The notes under the pieces: generated by a model | What the model saw: the letters and a program-made list of their open reading frames with translations, nothing else | Database searches by the model: none | What the model was told of the DNA's origin: nothing | Shown: one piece after another, positions 12,301 to 23,277 of the stretch | Layout of the letters: each line of letters starts with the position of its first letter | Numbering within the stretch: position 1 is the first letter of the stretch | Assembly: GCA_039707655.1 (NCBI GenBank) | Contig: CM077665.1 | Span: forward strand, 78,555,954 to 78,619,953 | DNA from: Elymus sibiricus | Lineage: Eukaryota; Streptophyta; Magnoliopsida; Poales; Poaceae | Reading direction: 5' to 3' | DNA: 64,000 nucleotides | Program-made: the position numbers and the translations under genes

Positions 12301-12957
12301 CACGCCAAGTTTCCAAGTCTTTCACTCCAGAGACTTTGACTACACTGCATATATAGTACTGATAAAACTACAACAATTGGCTCAACCACTCGACACATGG
12401 CTCCAAACATTTTCACATAGAAAACAAAAGCAAGGAACTCATGCATGGATTAGTCCTCCAGGTGATAAGCTCAAATGGAACAGGGCCACAAAGGCAAAGA
12501 ACACGTGTAGTTTCTTCAACATTTTTTTATCTTACATTCCCGAAAAATAAAGAGATGAAAACTACTTTCCAGGTCACCACGAACGGTCTCTAATTCCCAA
12601 GCCAGTGAGTTAGATTGATCCATCTAAAATCTTAGGACAAAGTACTTTTCCCCCTTGGTGTACATGCTACCCAGTCGAAGTCAAGCGAAGATTCAGCACT
12701 GAGGTGTGAAGATGGTCCCTTCACTTCTATAAGAAGTTTCAACTATATATACTATGTACCTTCCTGCTAATAGCTAGTGCATGGCTATCCTACTTTTTGT
12801 GCGTGCAGATCTTGCTTTCTCCTTCTGTGCATTAGTTCTTCTTATAAAAAATTGTAATCAAGTATGATCCATAAGTATGACAATAATCGCTACATGAACT
12901 TCATTTACAATAATTAGGCAAAATACTCACCTCGGCTTCATGTACATGTAAGACTAA

Positions 12958-13177
12958 GGGCCAGTTCTTTTGTAGCTTATTTTGGGCTTCTAGAATAAGC
13001 TGCCCCCCACCCAGCTTATTCTAGAAGCCCAAACTTAAATTTTATTTTAGAAGCCTACTAGTTGACCTTTAATTAGTAGGCTTCTAAAATAAAAAAATTA
13101 GTTTGGGCTTCTAGAATAAGCTGAGTAGGGGGCAACTTATTTCCACAGCTCCAAATAAGCTACAAAAGAACTGGCCC
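12958..13177. mobile_element. Tourist-type (PIF/Harbinger) palindromic MITE
   Basis: 220 bp beginning GGGCCAGTTCTTTTGTAGCT and ending with the complement, flanked by TAA on both sides (12955-12957 and 13178-13180). Almost the whole element folds into one hairpin. The TAA target and GGGCC ends fit the PIF/Harbinger group. Confidence 0.85.
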
Positions 13178-13211
13178 TAACATGGGCCAACTGAACGTAG
13201 CTCAGATTATT

Positions 13212-13482
13212 AGGCTGGTCACCATTGGAAGTATCACATATTAGTATCATGCATATGATACTAGTGTATGATACTACCTTCACAATGCATAGTATCATAG
13301 CTTGGTATCATAGTGATCTCTTTTATTGTCATGTATGACACATAATAGTACATCATTTAATATGATATAGTTTCACCCAATTCAATTTTCTCTTTACTCA
13401 TTTAAATGTGCCACCTGAGCAAAAATGTCTAGTTGTCATGCATGCTACTATCTATGATACTCCTATTGTGATCAACCTTAAA
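13212..13482. mobile_element. AT-rich TIR MITE
   Basis: The ends GGCTGGTCACCATTGGAAGTA and the complement of GATACTCCTATTGTGATCAACC pair with mismatches. The interior repeats GTATCAT motifs. Mutator or hAT type is possible; the target duplication is unclear. Confidence 0.6.
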
Positions 13483-13499
13483 TTCCTTGTGGTGGAATC

Positions 13500-13790
13500 A
13501 GCCCACCCAAGTTGAAGTCTTAGACTTGGCACGAGTGCTCACATTTTCCAGGATTTATTTCAGGCATTCTTGTGATGTCTGTTCAGTGGGAGACGATGTT
13601 CCTGTCGACTACGAGGTGTCTGTGGGTGACTTCGTCAATCTCAAGATTTAACGGTCCATTACCGGTTCAGTATCTCGAAGTTGCTCATTGTGTAGTGTGT
13701 GTGTGCGTGCATTCATAGGGATAAGTGTACGTGCGGGTATGTGTACATCTGTGTTTGTAATGTGTTAAAACAAAGGTAAGACCAATTCTC
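13500..13790 (+). repeat. Possible 3' tail of a non-LTR-type repeat
   Basis: CTTCGTCAATCTCAAGAT, then GTGTGTGTGTGCGTGCATTC and TGTAATGTGTTAAA, resembles GT-rich tails common in Triticeae intergenic DNA. No flanking duplication found; class uncertain. Confidence 0.35.
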
Positions 13791-14690
13791 TATAACACTA
13801 AGCTTCCTAGTTTTAAAAAGCCCACATTCAATTGAGGTCTTCAATTAAAATTGGGTCATCCGAATTTGACCGGTCAACAATTTTTTAAAGCTCTCACTCA
13901 ATTTTTTTATACTATGCACTATGCTTCCTAATTTTTAAGACCTCACAATTAATTGAGGTCTTTAATTTAAAATACGGTCATCCGATTTTGACCGAGTCAA
14001 TAATTTTTCAAGGAGCTCTGCCATTCAATTTTTTTAATTCTTTATGTTTTCAAATTTTGAAGCTCTTTCATTCAGTTGAGATATTCAATTTTGAATTTGG
14101 TTTACGACCGGACCAATGATTTTTCAAATCAACAACAATCGGCCTATAGAAACATACTAATCCCGCACCCACCACCTAAAAAAAGAAACAACCATGTGAT
14201 ATTTTAGCACCAATATAGTACATGCAGCTACCGACGTAACAATTTTCCTGTATAAATATACGCTGGATAGCGGATAACACATATCACATTACGAAAGTCT
14301 CATAAAATCACCTCATTATAAATAAAAATAAGCACATTCCATCATCTCCCTCACCCGCCAAACTAAAATTATATATGTTACAAAATATAAAGGGCATTAG
14401 TTTTTAGGAAAAAATATTTTTCTTTAACTTTGACCAAGTTCAGAGAAAAAACATCGACATCCACGATATTAAACAAAAAAAGTATGAAATTTCATTTCAT
14501 GATGAATCTATCATACCGATTTTATATTATGGATTTTGATATATTTCTCTACGATCCAACTTAAAAAGTTTGACTTTTTTTTAAAAATATATCTTATATT
14601 TAACTACATAGTTTTTTTAAGAAATCCAACAACACCATCGGGGCTGCAAAGCGCGCCCAACCTTTCTAGTACGGGATGAAAATCAAACAT
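13791..14690. other. AT-rich intergenic DNA, nothing assigned
   Basis: Contains a short internal duplication: TTTTGACCG..TCAA and CAATTAATTGAGGTC(T/TT) blocks appear two to three times at 13810-14110. No ORF or RNA gene seen. Confidence 0.5.
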
Positions 14691-15639
14691 TAAATCTAGT
14701 TTAATATATGATGCTTACATTTGGTTCAATGTTTGATGAATTTTTTTAGTCTGGTCAAAGCTATCATTACACGACAAATATTTACTTCCAGGTGGCACGG
14801 AGAAATGTCTTATAGCTTCTTTTTAGTAAGTCTATCAGCTTGGACATGTCAGGCCAATGTGTTGTACTGTACTTGTTTACTCGAACTGGCATCTACTTTT
14901 TAGGTCGAAAGATTTCACGTGCAGAACAAGACAACCCGCCACACAAGTAAAATATAGCCAGCGACACTGTGTTGATAAATAAAATGTTTCTTCTTATCCT
15001 ATCAAAGAGGGAGCCGTGGCATGTATGATTTGAAAGTATGGTGGAATAACTAATCCTCAGATGACACGTATGAACACTTCTCACATATAGGATGCGGTGA
15101 GAGAGTTTTGACATTGGAATACATTCCGAGTTCGATTGGTAGGATACGGTATTACTAATATACAACACAATATGATAATCTGTTTTTTCTAGCCGGATAA
15201 TCTGACCATTTAAATATGGATATACGATTTATGGTTGAAGTTTTAAGTATTAACTAGCAATACACGAATGATATCTTTGCTTATGAGATGAGACATATGC
15301 TCGTTAGTTATTCTGTTTGTTTATTTTCAGTGCCTTCTAGTGCTTTCTGTGCTCTTAAAGTGTATAAGTACTGATATTTGCTCACTATTTATGTATAATT
15401 TTAGTTTAAAACATTTATATATTCCTCGTATATGAATGTGGACGTATATGCACGTTGTTACGTTACCATATCATGTCTGAATCCGCATAATCCGGTATTC
15501 GAATCCGCATCCGTTCACTTCCAAACCCGAAATAAATATAGAATAGGATACTTTATAAGTATTATCCGTCAGAAAACGATCCGGTTTCTCCCCTACTAGT
15601 GACAGCGAAATTAAGGCGGAAAATACCACACTAACTTAC

Positions 15640-16650
15640 CGAGTCTTTCACTTCAAAGACTTTGACTATACTGCATATATAGTACCACAATTTGCTCAGC
15701 CACTCGACACATAACTTCAAGAAAATTCGCAAAGAAACAAAATCAAGAAACTCATGCACTCCAGGTGATAAGCTCAGGAAACAAAGGCAAATAACATGCG
15801 TAGTTTTTTCAACATCTTTTACCTTACGTTCCTCAAAAAACAAAGCAATCAAAACTACTTGCCTAGTCACCACGAGCGGTCTCCAGTTATCAAGTAAGTC
15901 TGTTACATCCAGTTCTTATCTGAGGACTTTACATCTGTAAAAGCAGAGTACTTGTTTCTCCCTTGGCTTATATGCTACCCAGTAAAAGATGAGCTAAGCT
16001 TCAACACTGAAGACTTTTCAGCTCTCAAGAAGTTTCAACTATATATACTCTGAACCTTCTATGTCTAGCTAGTGCATGGCTATCCTACTTTTGGTGCATA
16101 TGGATCTTGCTTTCTACTTTTGATTCATGTCTGTCGCAATAATCTCCACATGAACTGTATTTACAATAATTATGCAAACTACTCACCTTGTCTTCACGTA
16201 CAAGTAAGGCCAACTTGGGACCAAAAGCTATGTTGAGCTGGTTTAATATATCATAATTAAATTTGGTTCAATGTTGGGGTGAAAAAGTTAAATCTATTTA
16301 AAGCTGTCATAACATGACAAATATATACTTCCAAATAGCATGGAGAATGCCTTATAGCTTATTTTTCGGAAAATCTACCAGCTTGGATATGTGAGGCCAA
16401 TGAGTTGTCACACTAGTTTATTCGAAATGACATCTGCTTTTTAGGTCGAAATATTTTACGTGTTTATTAAATGTATAAACAACATGCCGTGCAAGTAAAA
16501 TATACCAGCAATAGTGTGTTGCTAAGTAAAATATTCCTTCTTCTCCCATCAATGGGGTAAAAAGATTACCTCCCAAAGATGTGGCATGCATGATTTGAAA
16601 GTATGGTGGAATAACTAATCCTTAAATGACATGTACGAACACTGCTCATA
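15640..16650. repeat. Second copy of the tandem duplication
   Basis: Contiguous counterpart of 12310-12960 plus 14690-15130 without the intervening insertions. Roughly 80 percent similar by eye. Non-coding as far as can be seen. Confidence 0.7.
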
Positions 16651-17150
16651 TGTGTAGTATGTTAGTAAGCTCATAGGAGTAGAAAATAGTGTCAAAAAAT
16701 AATAGTAACTAAATTCATCAGATCCAACATCGTAGAAGGGCTTGTGAGGGAGAAGGAGGTGGGAGAGATGGCGATGCCTGGCCACCCAGGGTTCAGTTGT
16801 GCACTTGCCTAGTAGAGGAAGTGGTGATGGAATAATGACAATTTGGCATTGCTTTGACGAAGGCCTCACATAAATGTACGAAGATCGCCATGTACAAAAT
16901 GGACTCGGGTGTGAAGTTTACCAAAATGATGTAGTAGAATACAAGAAACTCCTGCATGAAGGTCCAAAGTGGGAACCATTATGCATATGATACACTTTGA
17001 AACGAAAAAAATCTAGCAAAATTTTTTATAATACACTTCGAAATTAGAAAAATCTAACAAAACATTATATAATACTCTAGAACAAGACAAAGTTTTTCAC
17101 AAAAAAAAACTACAAAACATAGCATGAGTCTTAGAGCAATGGCGAATGGT
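16651..17150. other. Intergenic DNA, nothing assigned
   Basis: No gene, MITE or clear repeat recognised. The short open frames on both strands have no recognisable content. Confidence 0.4.
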
Positions 17151-17159
17151 GGGCACATG

Positions 17160-17322
17160 TACTCCCTCCGTTCCTAAATATAACTCCTTTTAGACATTCC
17201 AATAGGGAACTACATACGAAGCAAAACGAGTGAATCTACGCTCTAAAATATGTCTATATACATCCGTATGTAGTTCAATAGTGGAATCTCTAAAAAGACT
17301 TATTTTAGGAACGGAGGGAGTA
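17160..17322. mobile_element. Stowaway MITE between two direct duplicates
   Basis: TA-flanked, termini CTCCCTCCGTTCCTAAATAT and complement; same family as 7301-7462. The flanking DNA (17140-17160 plus 17323-17365) is repeated directly at 17375-17450. Confidence 0.9.
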
Positions 17323-17847
17323 CGATATAACGCATGGGAATATAATTTCTTTGGCTTAACCACATACTAATCTTAAGGCAATGACGTACGGTGGACACAT
17401 GCACGGTATAACAAGTGCACGGGAATATCATTTCTCTGGCTCAGCTATACTATATATGTTAGATATCATGATATAAATTATCATTTTGCTGTAATTAATG
17501 GGTATTCTGATGAATACCGATGATTTTAATCGCCAGGAGAGCCCAATGCCCTCCCAATCCAATTAATATGAAACCGAATAAGTTTAGCATAATACAAGGT
17601 CTAACAGTTTTGATAGAAACACAAAGATAATAAAGGTACATAACATAGGTGATCATTCACTAAAAACAATCTTGACAGCCAGCAATACACATCCCAAGAC
17701 GTAAGACACTACTCCATGTCGTGTTTAGACAACATCCACACTACTGGTGTTTTGCGGGATCGCATATGGAGGTGGTGCAACCACCATCTTGGTCTTCTTC
17801 AAGGGGCGTTGACTTGGCGAGTTCACCAGTTCAAGAGGAGTGATGGG

Positions 17848-18030
17848 CAGTGGCGGAGCCAGGAAAATTAAATGAGGGGTACAAGCATTGCTAATCTTTA
17901 TTTGGGAGGGCCAACTCATGAGATACCACCAATTTAGCAGCAATTAGTCAACATATCACATGCATATTAGCTTCAATTCAGTGATGTTAGGGGGCCCAGG
18001 GCCCCTGCTGGCCCCCTTTCTCCGCCACTG
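17848..18030. mobile_element. hAT MITE with 8-bp target duplication
   Basis: Begins CAGTGGCGGAGCCAGG and ends CTTTCTCCGCCACTG. GTGATGGG is present on both sides (17840-17847 and 18031-18038), a perfect 8-bp duplication as expected for hAT. Confidence 0.93.
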
Positions 18031-18172
18031 GTGATGGGGCTGAGCAATGACACTTTTGGATCCCGAGGTTGTGTGGGCCATGGAGGAGAAGTATCACCCG
18101 AGATTGTATGCTGCTGCGACCAACGGCCGAAACTAGACAAGTACAACTAGGAGAGTATAGTCTGATCCATAG

Positions 18173-18197
18173 CAGTGGCGGAGCGTTAAACAAAAAC

Positions 18198-18234
<37 letters not shown>

Positions 18235-18471
18235 ATTGACAGTGACAGGAAACACCCTAGGGAACGACCAGGGGAGAGCAGAGGGGAATAGAAGGGATTG
18301 GGCGAACTCGTACGCAGTCACGATCCCCTCGTCCCTTGAAGTTTGTAGCCTCTCGCTCTCCCCTGTCACGTAATTGGGCCAAGTAATAGACCGTGAATAT
18401 CCTATAAAAATATTGCACTTTGGGAAGGGGTGGCGACAACCCGGAATTGTCCCCACGTAGCTCCGCCAGTG
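18173..18471. mobile_element. hAT MITE with poly-G tract
   Basis: Begins CAGTGGCGGAGC and ends GCTCCGCCAGTG, flanked by ATCCATAG (18165-18172 and 18472-18479). Holds an uninterrupted run of ~30 G near 18201-18231. Related to the element at 17848 by its termini. Confidence 0.92.
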
Positions 18472-18857
18472 ATCCATAGTTCCTTCAGGACTCAAGCCAA
18501 AACCAGTCACCCCAACAAATGATAACGGGTTGCCGAGTTTTCATTAGGGGAAACTCGACAAAGGCACCCCCCGCCATCACGTAGCTGTCGCATGGACTGC
18601 GTGGGCTTTCTCAGTTAGGTCTTTTCCAAGTTCGTTTGGAGCGGAACTTGGCAAATAAAAGACTTTGCCGAGTTTTGACTGATCGCCGAGTTGCTTTTAC
18701 ATGCACCGGGCAAAACTATACTATTTGGTGAGTTTCTTGTCATTGTCGAATTCATTTAGCTCGGTTCTCAGCAAACGACTAATATTGTCGACCCTCTGAT
18801 AAAAAGCACCCGGCTAATCCCGAGAACTAGGTATCTTCGGCGATTCCAGTAGTGATA

Positions 18858-19215
18858 GGATAACTGTTAAGGTGGAGAGAAGAGAAATCCGAAGAAAAAG
18901 AAACAGCTCCTCCTCTTCTCTTAAATAAGAAATAATCTCTTAGCAACAATATTTCTCACTGTATATTTAGGATTCTCTGGTTAATAGAGATAAGACTAAA
19001 AGATAACACATTGTACACCATATTTAGATTACTACTCTAGATTATGTGATAGGTATTCTAAAAAGACTATCTGATTGGTTTAAGATAATATTATATTATC
19101 AATCACTGTACATGAGTTTAGCAGTGTCCTGAGTGATAAAATTATTAGTTACATGCATGGAAGAAGAACGTATTAGCTAAATTGTTGGTTTCCTGAGTGC
19201 TAAACTCACGGTATG
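18858..19215. other. Intergenic DNA before the WRKY-like promoter block
   Basis: AT-rich, with no ORF and no clear terminal repeats. Nothing assigned. Confidence 0.4.
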
Positions 19216-19377
19216 GACGACTTCTATGGCCTGCAAGCAAGAAAAATGGCACACATTCCATGGCCCTTGTCCTAACCTGCAAAATAGTGACCATGGATAT
19301 TTTTGATAAAAAATATGAGAACTAAAATTTAAAACATATATGATTTATTGTATTTAATTATTGATAAGGTGGATCTT
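19216..19377 (+). promoter_or_regulatory. Displaced upstream promoter segment of the second WRKY gene
   Basis: 19216-19300 (GACTTCTATGGCCTGCAAGC... through CCATGGCCCTTG) aligns with 6265-6340, about 400-480 bp upstream of the first WRKY ATG. The matching next block (GCATCATGACTG) is not here but at 45953, after the transposon nest. The segment ends at the 15-bp target duplication (19363-19377). Confidence 0.75.
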
Positions 19378-20855
19378 TCATATGAAGCCAGTAGCAGCAA
19401 AAACGGTGAAAACGAAATCCCCCTTCCCCTCCCTTGTCGCCCCGCGTGCGACGGGAGGGCGCCCCAGCCGCCGCCGCCACAAGCTCCCTCCACCCCGCGC
19501 CTCCCCCCTCGCCGCCGTCACAGGGTGCGGCCGGGCAAAGCCTGGCCAACGTAGGCGGCGGTGGGGCTTCCTCAGCTTCTCGCGCGCTAGTCTTGGGGCG
19601 GGACGGGGCGGCCGCGTAGGGATGTGGCGCTCTGGCGCCGGGTGCTGCAGCGCGGCGGATCTCCGGCCATGCCTCGACGGGGCGGGGACGTGGTTCGTGT
19701 GCTGGGCGGCGTAGGGATGGAGGTGCATGCCGGTGGGAGTGGCTCGCTCAGTCCCAATCTGGATTGGGCATGGGAGCTCCTTAGTGGGCGGTGCGGGCTG
19801 CAATCGGCTCAGGCGCCGACGGCACGGCCTACTTGCCATGGCCGTTGGTGGCAGGAGGGCCCGGGTGGCCGATAGTGGGCTTCTCCCGCTGCTGGTTCTT
19901 CTCGGGCATGGTGGGTGGTGCATGCTTGTGGTGGCAGCCGCGTCGCAGATCCAGTTACGGTGCTTCTACAGGCAGCGTGGGGTGGCAGGGGCGACTCTCC
20001 ATCTCTTGGGTTCAAGCCGACAGTGTGCGGGGTTGGGCAGGTGCCGGTGGTGTCAACCGCAAGCGCAACAGGCAGGCTTGGAGCTAGGGTTTGTGCTCTG
20101 GCGGGTCAGATCTGTGCCCAAGGCGGATCAGAGTTGGTGCTTCGGGTAGCTGAGCTTGGACTCGGCCCGAGATGTGCTCGCGAGAGGCGTCTTCCTATCG
20201 TGGGTGCGGTGGGAGTTGGTGGTGGTCGTGACATCGCTGCTCGTGCCTTCGGATCGGCGTCGAATACCATGGACATGGCGTTGTGCGTGCTCGCTTGGGC
20301 CGAGGCCAGAGGGCTTGGTCACGGCTTGCTCGACGACGATCGTCGACAGTCATCGATTCGTGTCCCCCTAGTCCACCGGGGCTGGCTGGGGATGCAGGTG
20401 TGGGCGCTTCCTACGATGGAGGCGCTAACCTAGAATCGATGGCTGATGCCGGGCTAGGAGTGGATGGAGGCGTCCGCTCTTCCTACCATGGTGAGTGTGC
20501 TGTGAAGTGGTCGGATGGCGGTGTGTCGTACCTGGTATGCCGGGGTGGCGACCTCAGAAGGTGGGCTGCATGGTTGGCTCTCCGACACACACTATGGCGG
20601 CGGTGGTGGCTTCCCTCTTGGTCGTGTGGGCGATGAGGGGGTAGCGTCAGGTGGCTCGGGCTCTTCCTCTATTGTTGACTGTACCCAGATCCGGATCTGA
20701 GAATCTGGGATCGTCGCGGTTGTCCTGGTGACCTCGTGTGGCACGGTTGAGCTGCCGAGCGAAAGCTCCGCGCGTTTGGCGCCGATGGCGACGACACTCG
20801 CGAGCACTGCTCTCTTCTTGAAGACGTCGTTGTGGTTATCCTCACGATTCTAGGG

Positions 20856-20975
20856 GGGTCAATAGCTCATGTGCGACGTATTTCGTGGGAATTGGAAGGA
20901 GTGCGACGTTGTTCGAGCGAATGGCTGTGGTGCGACACATTTGAGCGTGTAAATAGCCCAGGCACAACATGGCCC
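20856..20975. repeat. Left terminal inverted repeat of the outer MULE
   Basis: Pairs with 45350-45470 in inverted orientation, about 65-70 percent by eye. Probably holds the promoter of the GRF gene that starts at 21180. Confidence 0.8.
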
Positions 20976-21179
20976 TTAAACTCAACTGATGCCCTCGTTA
21001 GCTGTTAGGGGTTGGACCCACCACTTATCCACGTAAGCGCGGAACCCACCACTTGTCCACGTAAGCACGGGACCTACCTCTTCACAGCTAGAAGAGACGA
21101 GCGCTCGTGCCCGTCCGCCCGCCGCCGCCCATTGCTTCCCCTTTCCCCAATCTTTCTCTTCTCCGGCGACCTAGCGCAG

Positions 21180-21838
21180 ATGTCTACCTCCTCCGCCATA
21201 CACTCAAAATGGTGACAGTATGGTCCAGTGCCACTCACAAGGTGCCCTGACTGCCCACGTCCAGAACCTCTTAAACGGTGGGTCAGTAAGACTGATGACA
21301 ATGGCAATCTTGGGCGCGAATTTGTGAAATGCTTGAGCAAAACAATGGCAGGAAGGGATGACAAGGTTAGATCTCAGTTCTTAGCCCGTTCTTTTGCTGC
21401 CGTTTGCTCTGATTTCTCCATATTTCGTTTTTTCTCGTCGAATTTGGGATTTAGGGTTCATGTTGTTGTTTTCAGATCCTGAAGAAATGTACCCATTTCG
21501 ATTGGATGGATGGTTATATTGAGAGGATTCAGTTTGAGGGCTACATTGATTTGAGCGGTGCTGCAACCTGGGAGCTCAATTTGGGCGGGGTGCCGCCGAT
21601 TACTGTGGAGAATTTGGGGAGGTCGGACAGAGGGGCGGGCAGAGTCCTGCTGATGGCGAGGTATGCGCGCAATGCTGAACTGCACGCGTAGTCCAAACTG
21701 AACGAGGAACTGAAGAAGATCAAGAAACATCTAATGCAGATGATCGATTTACAGAAGCAAGCAAATATCATGGAAGGGGGGTTCTATTGTTGTATCATTG
21801 CTCTGTTTTTCTTTTACTTGTTGTTCATCCGTCATTAG
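21180..21838 (+). pseudogene. MULE-borne GRF zinc-finger protein with C-terminal membrane segment (two stops)
   Basis: Two exons, 21180-21365 and 21476-21838, GT-AG, phase 0. The frame encodes a GRF-type zinc finger: CPDC, then NGNLGREFVKC (matching the NxGRxF core), and after splicing KKCTHFDWMDGY, which supplies the last Cys and the aromatic FDWMD. Then come a charged coiled-coil stretch (SKLNEELKKIKKHL) and a C-terminal hydrophobic segment (FYCCIIALFFFYLLFI), so a tail-anchored protein is expected. GRF fingers bind single-stranded nucleic acid in known families. Two in-frame stops break it: TGA at 21213-21215 (possibly a former CGA) and TAG at 21689-21691. It lies just inside the left terminus and faces the transposase gene, like mudrB in MuDR. 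Not a mudrB homologue as far as can be seen. Confidence 0.8.
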
Positions 21839-22660
21839 AATGGGCATTTAGGCCTGTCATGGCAGAGGACACGATCTGTGCGCCATGCCAAGTTCATGTA
21901 ACTGAATCGAAGCATCAATTTTGAAAATTATTCTGTGTTCATGCCCCGTTTTTGTTCTTCAGTTAATAGAGTGCACACCCAAATTAAGTTTCTAGTAAAA
22001 ACAAATCTGGGCTGCCGAATAAATGTTGAGCCATGAGAAAATAACCAGGCCCAAAGAGAAACCAGCCACCCCGCATAGGGGCACCAACCCTTTTTTATAG
22101 AATAGAGGCACCCATGTTTAGCGAAAAATGTAAATAAAATTGCAGCAAAATGCAAAGAGTTAGCACATGTTTTAATTGTTTTACCTGTCTTAACTCAAAC
22201 ATAAACTTTTCTTCTTTTAACCTTTGAAAAATAATACTTCTGTTAAGTGTTGAATGGTTCATGGAAATATTTGTTATTCCTGCAAATTCATGTGGTGTTA
22301 CTTGCAGGACCCATAAATACATAAAAAATAGAACTAGATAGAGCCCATTCTTTGTATGCATAGCGAATCGTTTTTTAAGGAGGATAGATAGATCCATTAT
22401 TGTTGATTCTTCTTCTGATGAACTAGATAGAGCCCATTCTTTGTATGCATAGCATGTCGCGTGTCCACTATTGTTGATTCTTCTCATGCATGAACTATAT
22501 AGATTCTTTGTATGCATGGACATGGTTGCATGTCCATATAGTGGAATCTTACTTTTATTACCAACACATAGATCAACTAGATAGAACACCAAGCACGACA
22601 TGCATAAATCAACGGGTATAGATAGAACAACATCAATATAGTAGCATAGATAAAACAACA
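21839..22660. other. Spacer inside the outer MULE
   Basis: AT-rich, no supported gene. 22320-22520 contains about three degenerate direct repeats built on ACTAGATAGAGCCCATTCTT, TTGTATGCAT and ATTGTTGATTCTTCT. Confidence 0.5.
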
Positions 22661-22856
22661 TCAACGGGTAGATAAATCAAGCACAACATAGATAGTTCGG
22701 GTACATGCATACAGTACGCGGGCACCCATAGTACGCTTACAACTTAAATAACAGAAGACAAACATAGATAGATAGATTTTGCGGAAAAAAGATAGATAGC
22801 CTAGCCGGTGCCTCCTTCTCCACCTTGCTCCTCCTCGCTCCTCCTCCGGGCGCCCT

Positions 22857-23277
22857 TCACTGATCCTCCAGGGTGTTGTCGATGGGGTACAACAGAGTGT
22901 GCATGTGGTCCACGGGGGGGAAGATGTTGGTGTAGTCCGTGAAGATGTTGTGGGTGGTGAAAGCGATGAACTCACAGCCACACCAGAACACGCGGCCGAG
23001 GAGGTAGAATGCGTCGATGGAGTTGGTGAAGTGGGCAAGGATAGCAACCACAACCCCGTTGTGGATGACCTCCTCGGCTCGGTACATCCTTGGAGATCCC
23101 CGGGGGAGGTGGCCATAGCCGGTCGCTAGGAAGAATTCAGTGAACTCCCTTGCGCCCCTCCACCTTGACATCGCCCACACACGGAGGGTCCTCTCAACGT
23201 ACACCTCGGGGGGGGGGGGGGTAGAGCAACTCTGACACGGTGCGGGGCATGCGGTAGGTTAGCCCGGTGAACTGCAT
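22857..23277 (-). pseudogene. Unidentified MULE-borne ORF with homopolymer frameshift
   Basis: From ATG at 23277 the minus strand reads MQFTGLTYRMPRTVSELLY, then a run of 14 C (23207-23220) after which the frame shifts. From there it is open to a stop at 22857: VYVERTLRVWAMSRWRGARE, aromatic-rich middle (YLLGRVFWCGCEF), end LLYPIDNTLEDQ. Total about 140 residues. The composition looks like a real protein, not a shadow frame, and the joined frame needs only a change in C-run length. No domain recognised. It lies between the GRF gene and the transposase end, so it may be a third MULE cargo gene or a captured fragment. The C-run could also be a sequencing error. Confidence 0.5.

Larger units (their letters stand above)
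12310..15135. repeat. First copy of a diverged tandem duplication (with insertions)
   Basis: 12310-12960 matches 15640-16210, sharing GACTTTGACTA, CTCATGCA, AAGTTTCAACTATATATACT and TAGCTAGTGCATGGCTATCCTAC. 14690-15130 matches 16240-16650, sharing AAGTATGGTGGAATAACTAATCCT. Between these two halves the first copy carries about 1.7 kb of extra DNA, including the Tourist MITE and other repeats. No complete ORF. CAACTATATATACT resembles a TATA region, so a lost gene's 5' flank is one possibility. Confidence 0.7.
17680..18857. mobile_element. CACTA transposon remnant carrying two hAT MITEs
   Basis: The right end at ~18857 reads GGCGATTCCAGTAGTG, the complement of a CACTACTGGAATCGCC terminus. The last 320 bp have repeated GCCGAGTT-type subterminal motifs, as in CACTA elements. 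The left limit is uncertain; a CACTACTGG occurs at 17741. 17725-17943 on the minus strand could be the end of an element protein (PPPYAIPQNTSS), but this is weak. Confidence 0.55.

Noticed and set aside
17987..18510. Proline-rich minus-strand ORFs
   Set aside because: They are translations of the poly-G run in the hAT MITE.
19400..20700. Many overlapping GC-rich open frames on both strands
   Set aside because: They have low-complexity composition, no domain and no splice logic; they are a by-product of GC content in the LINE-like element.
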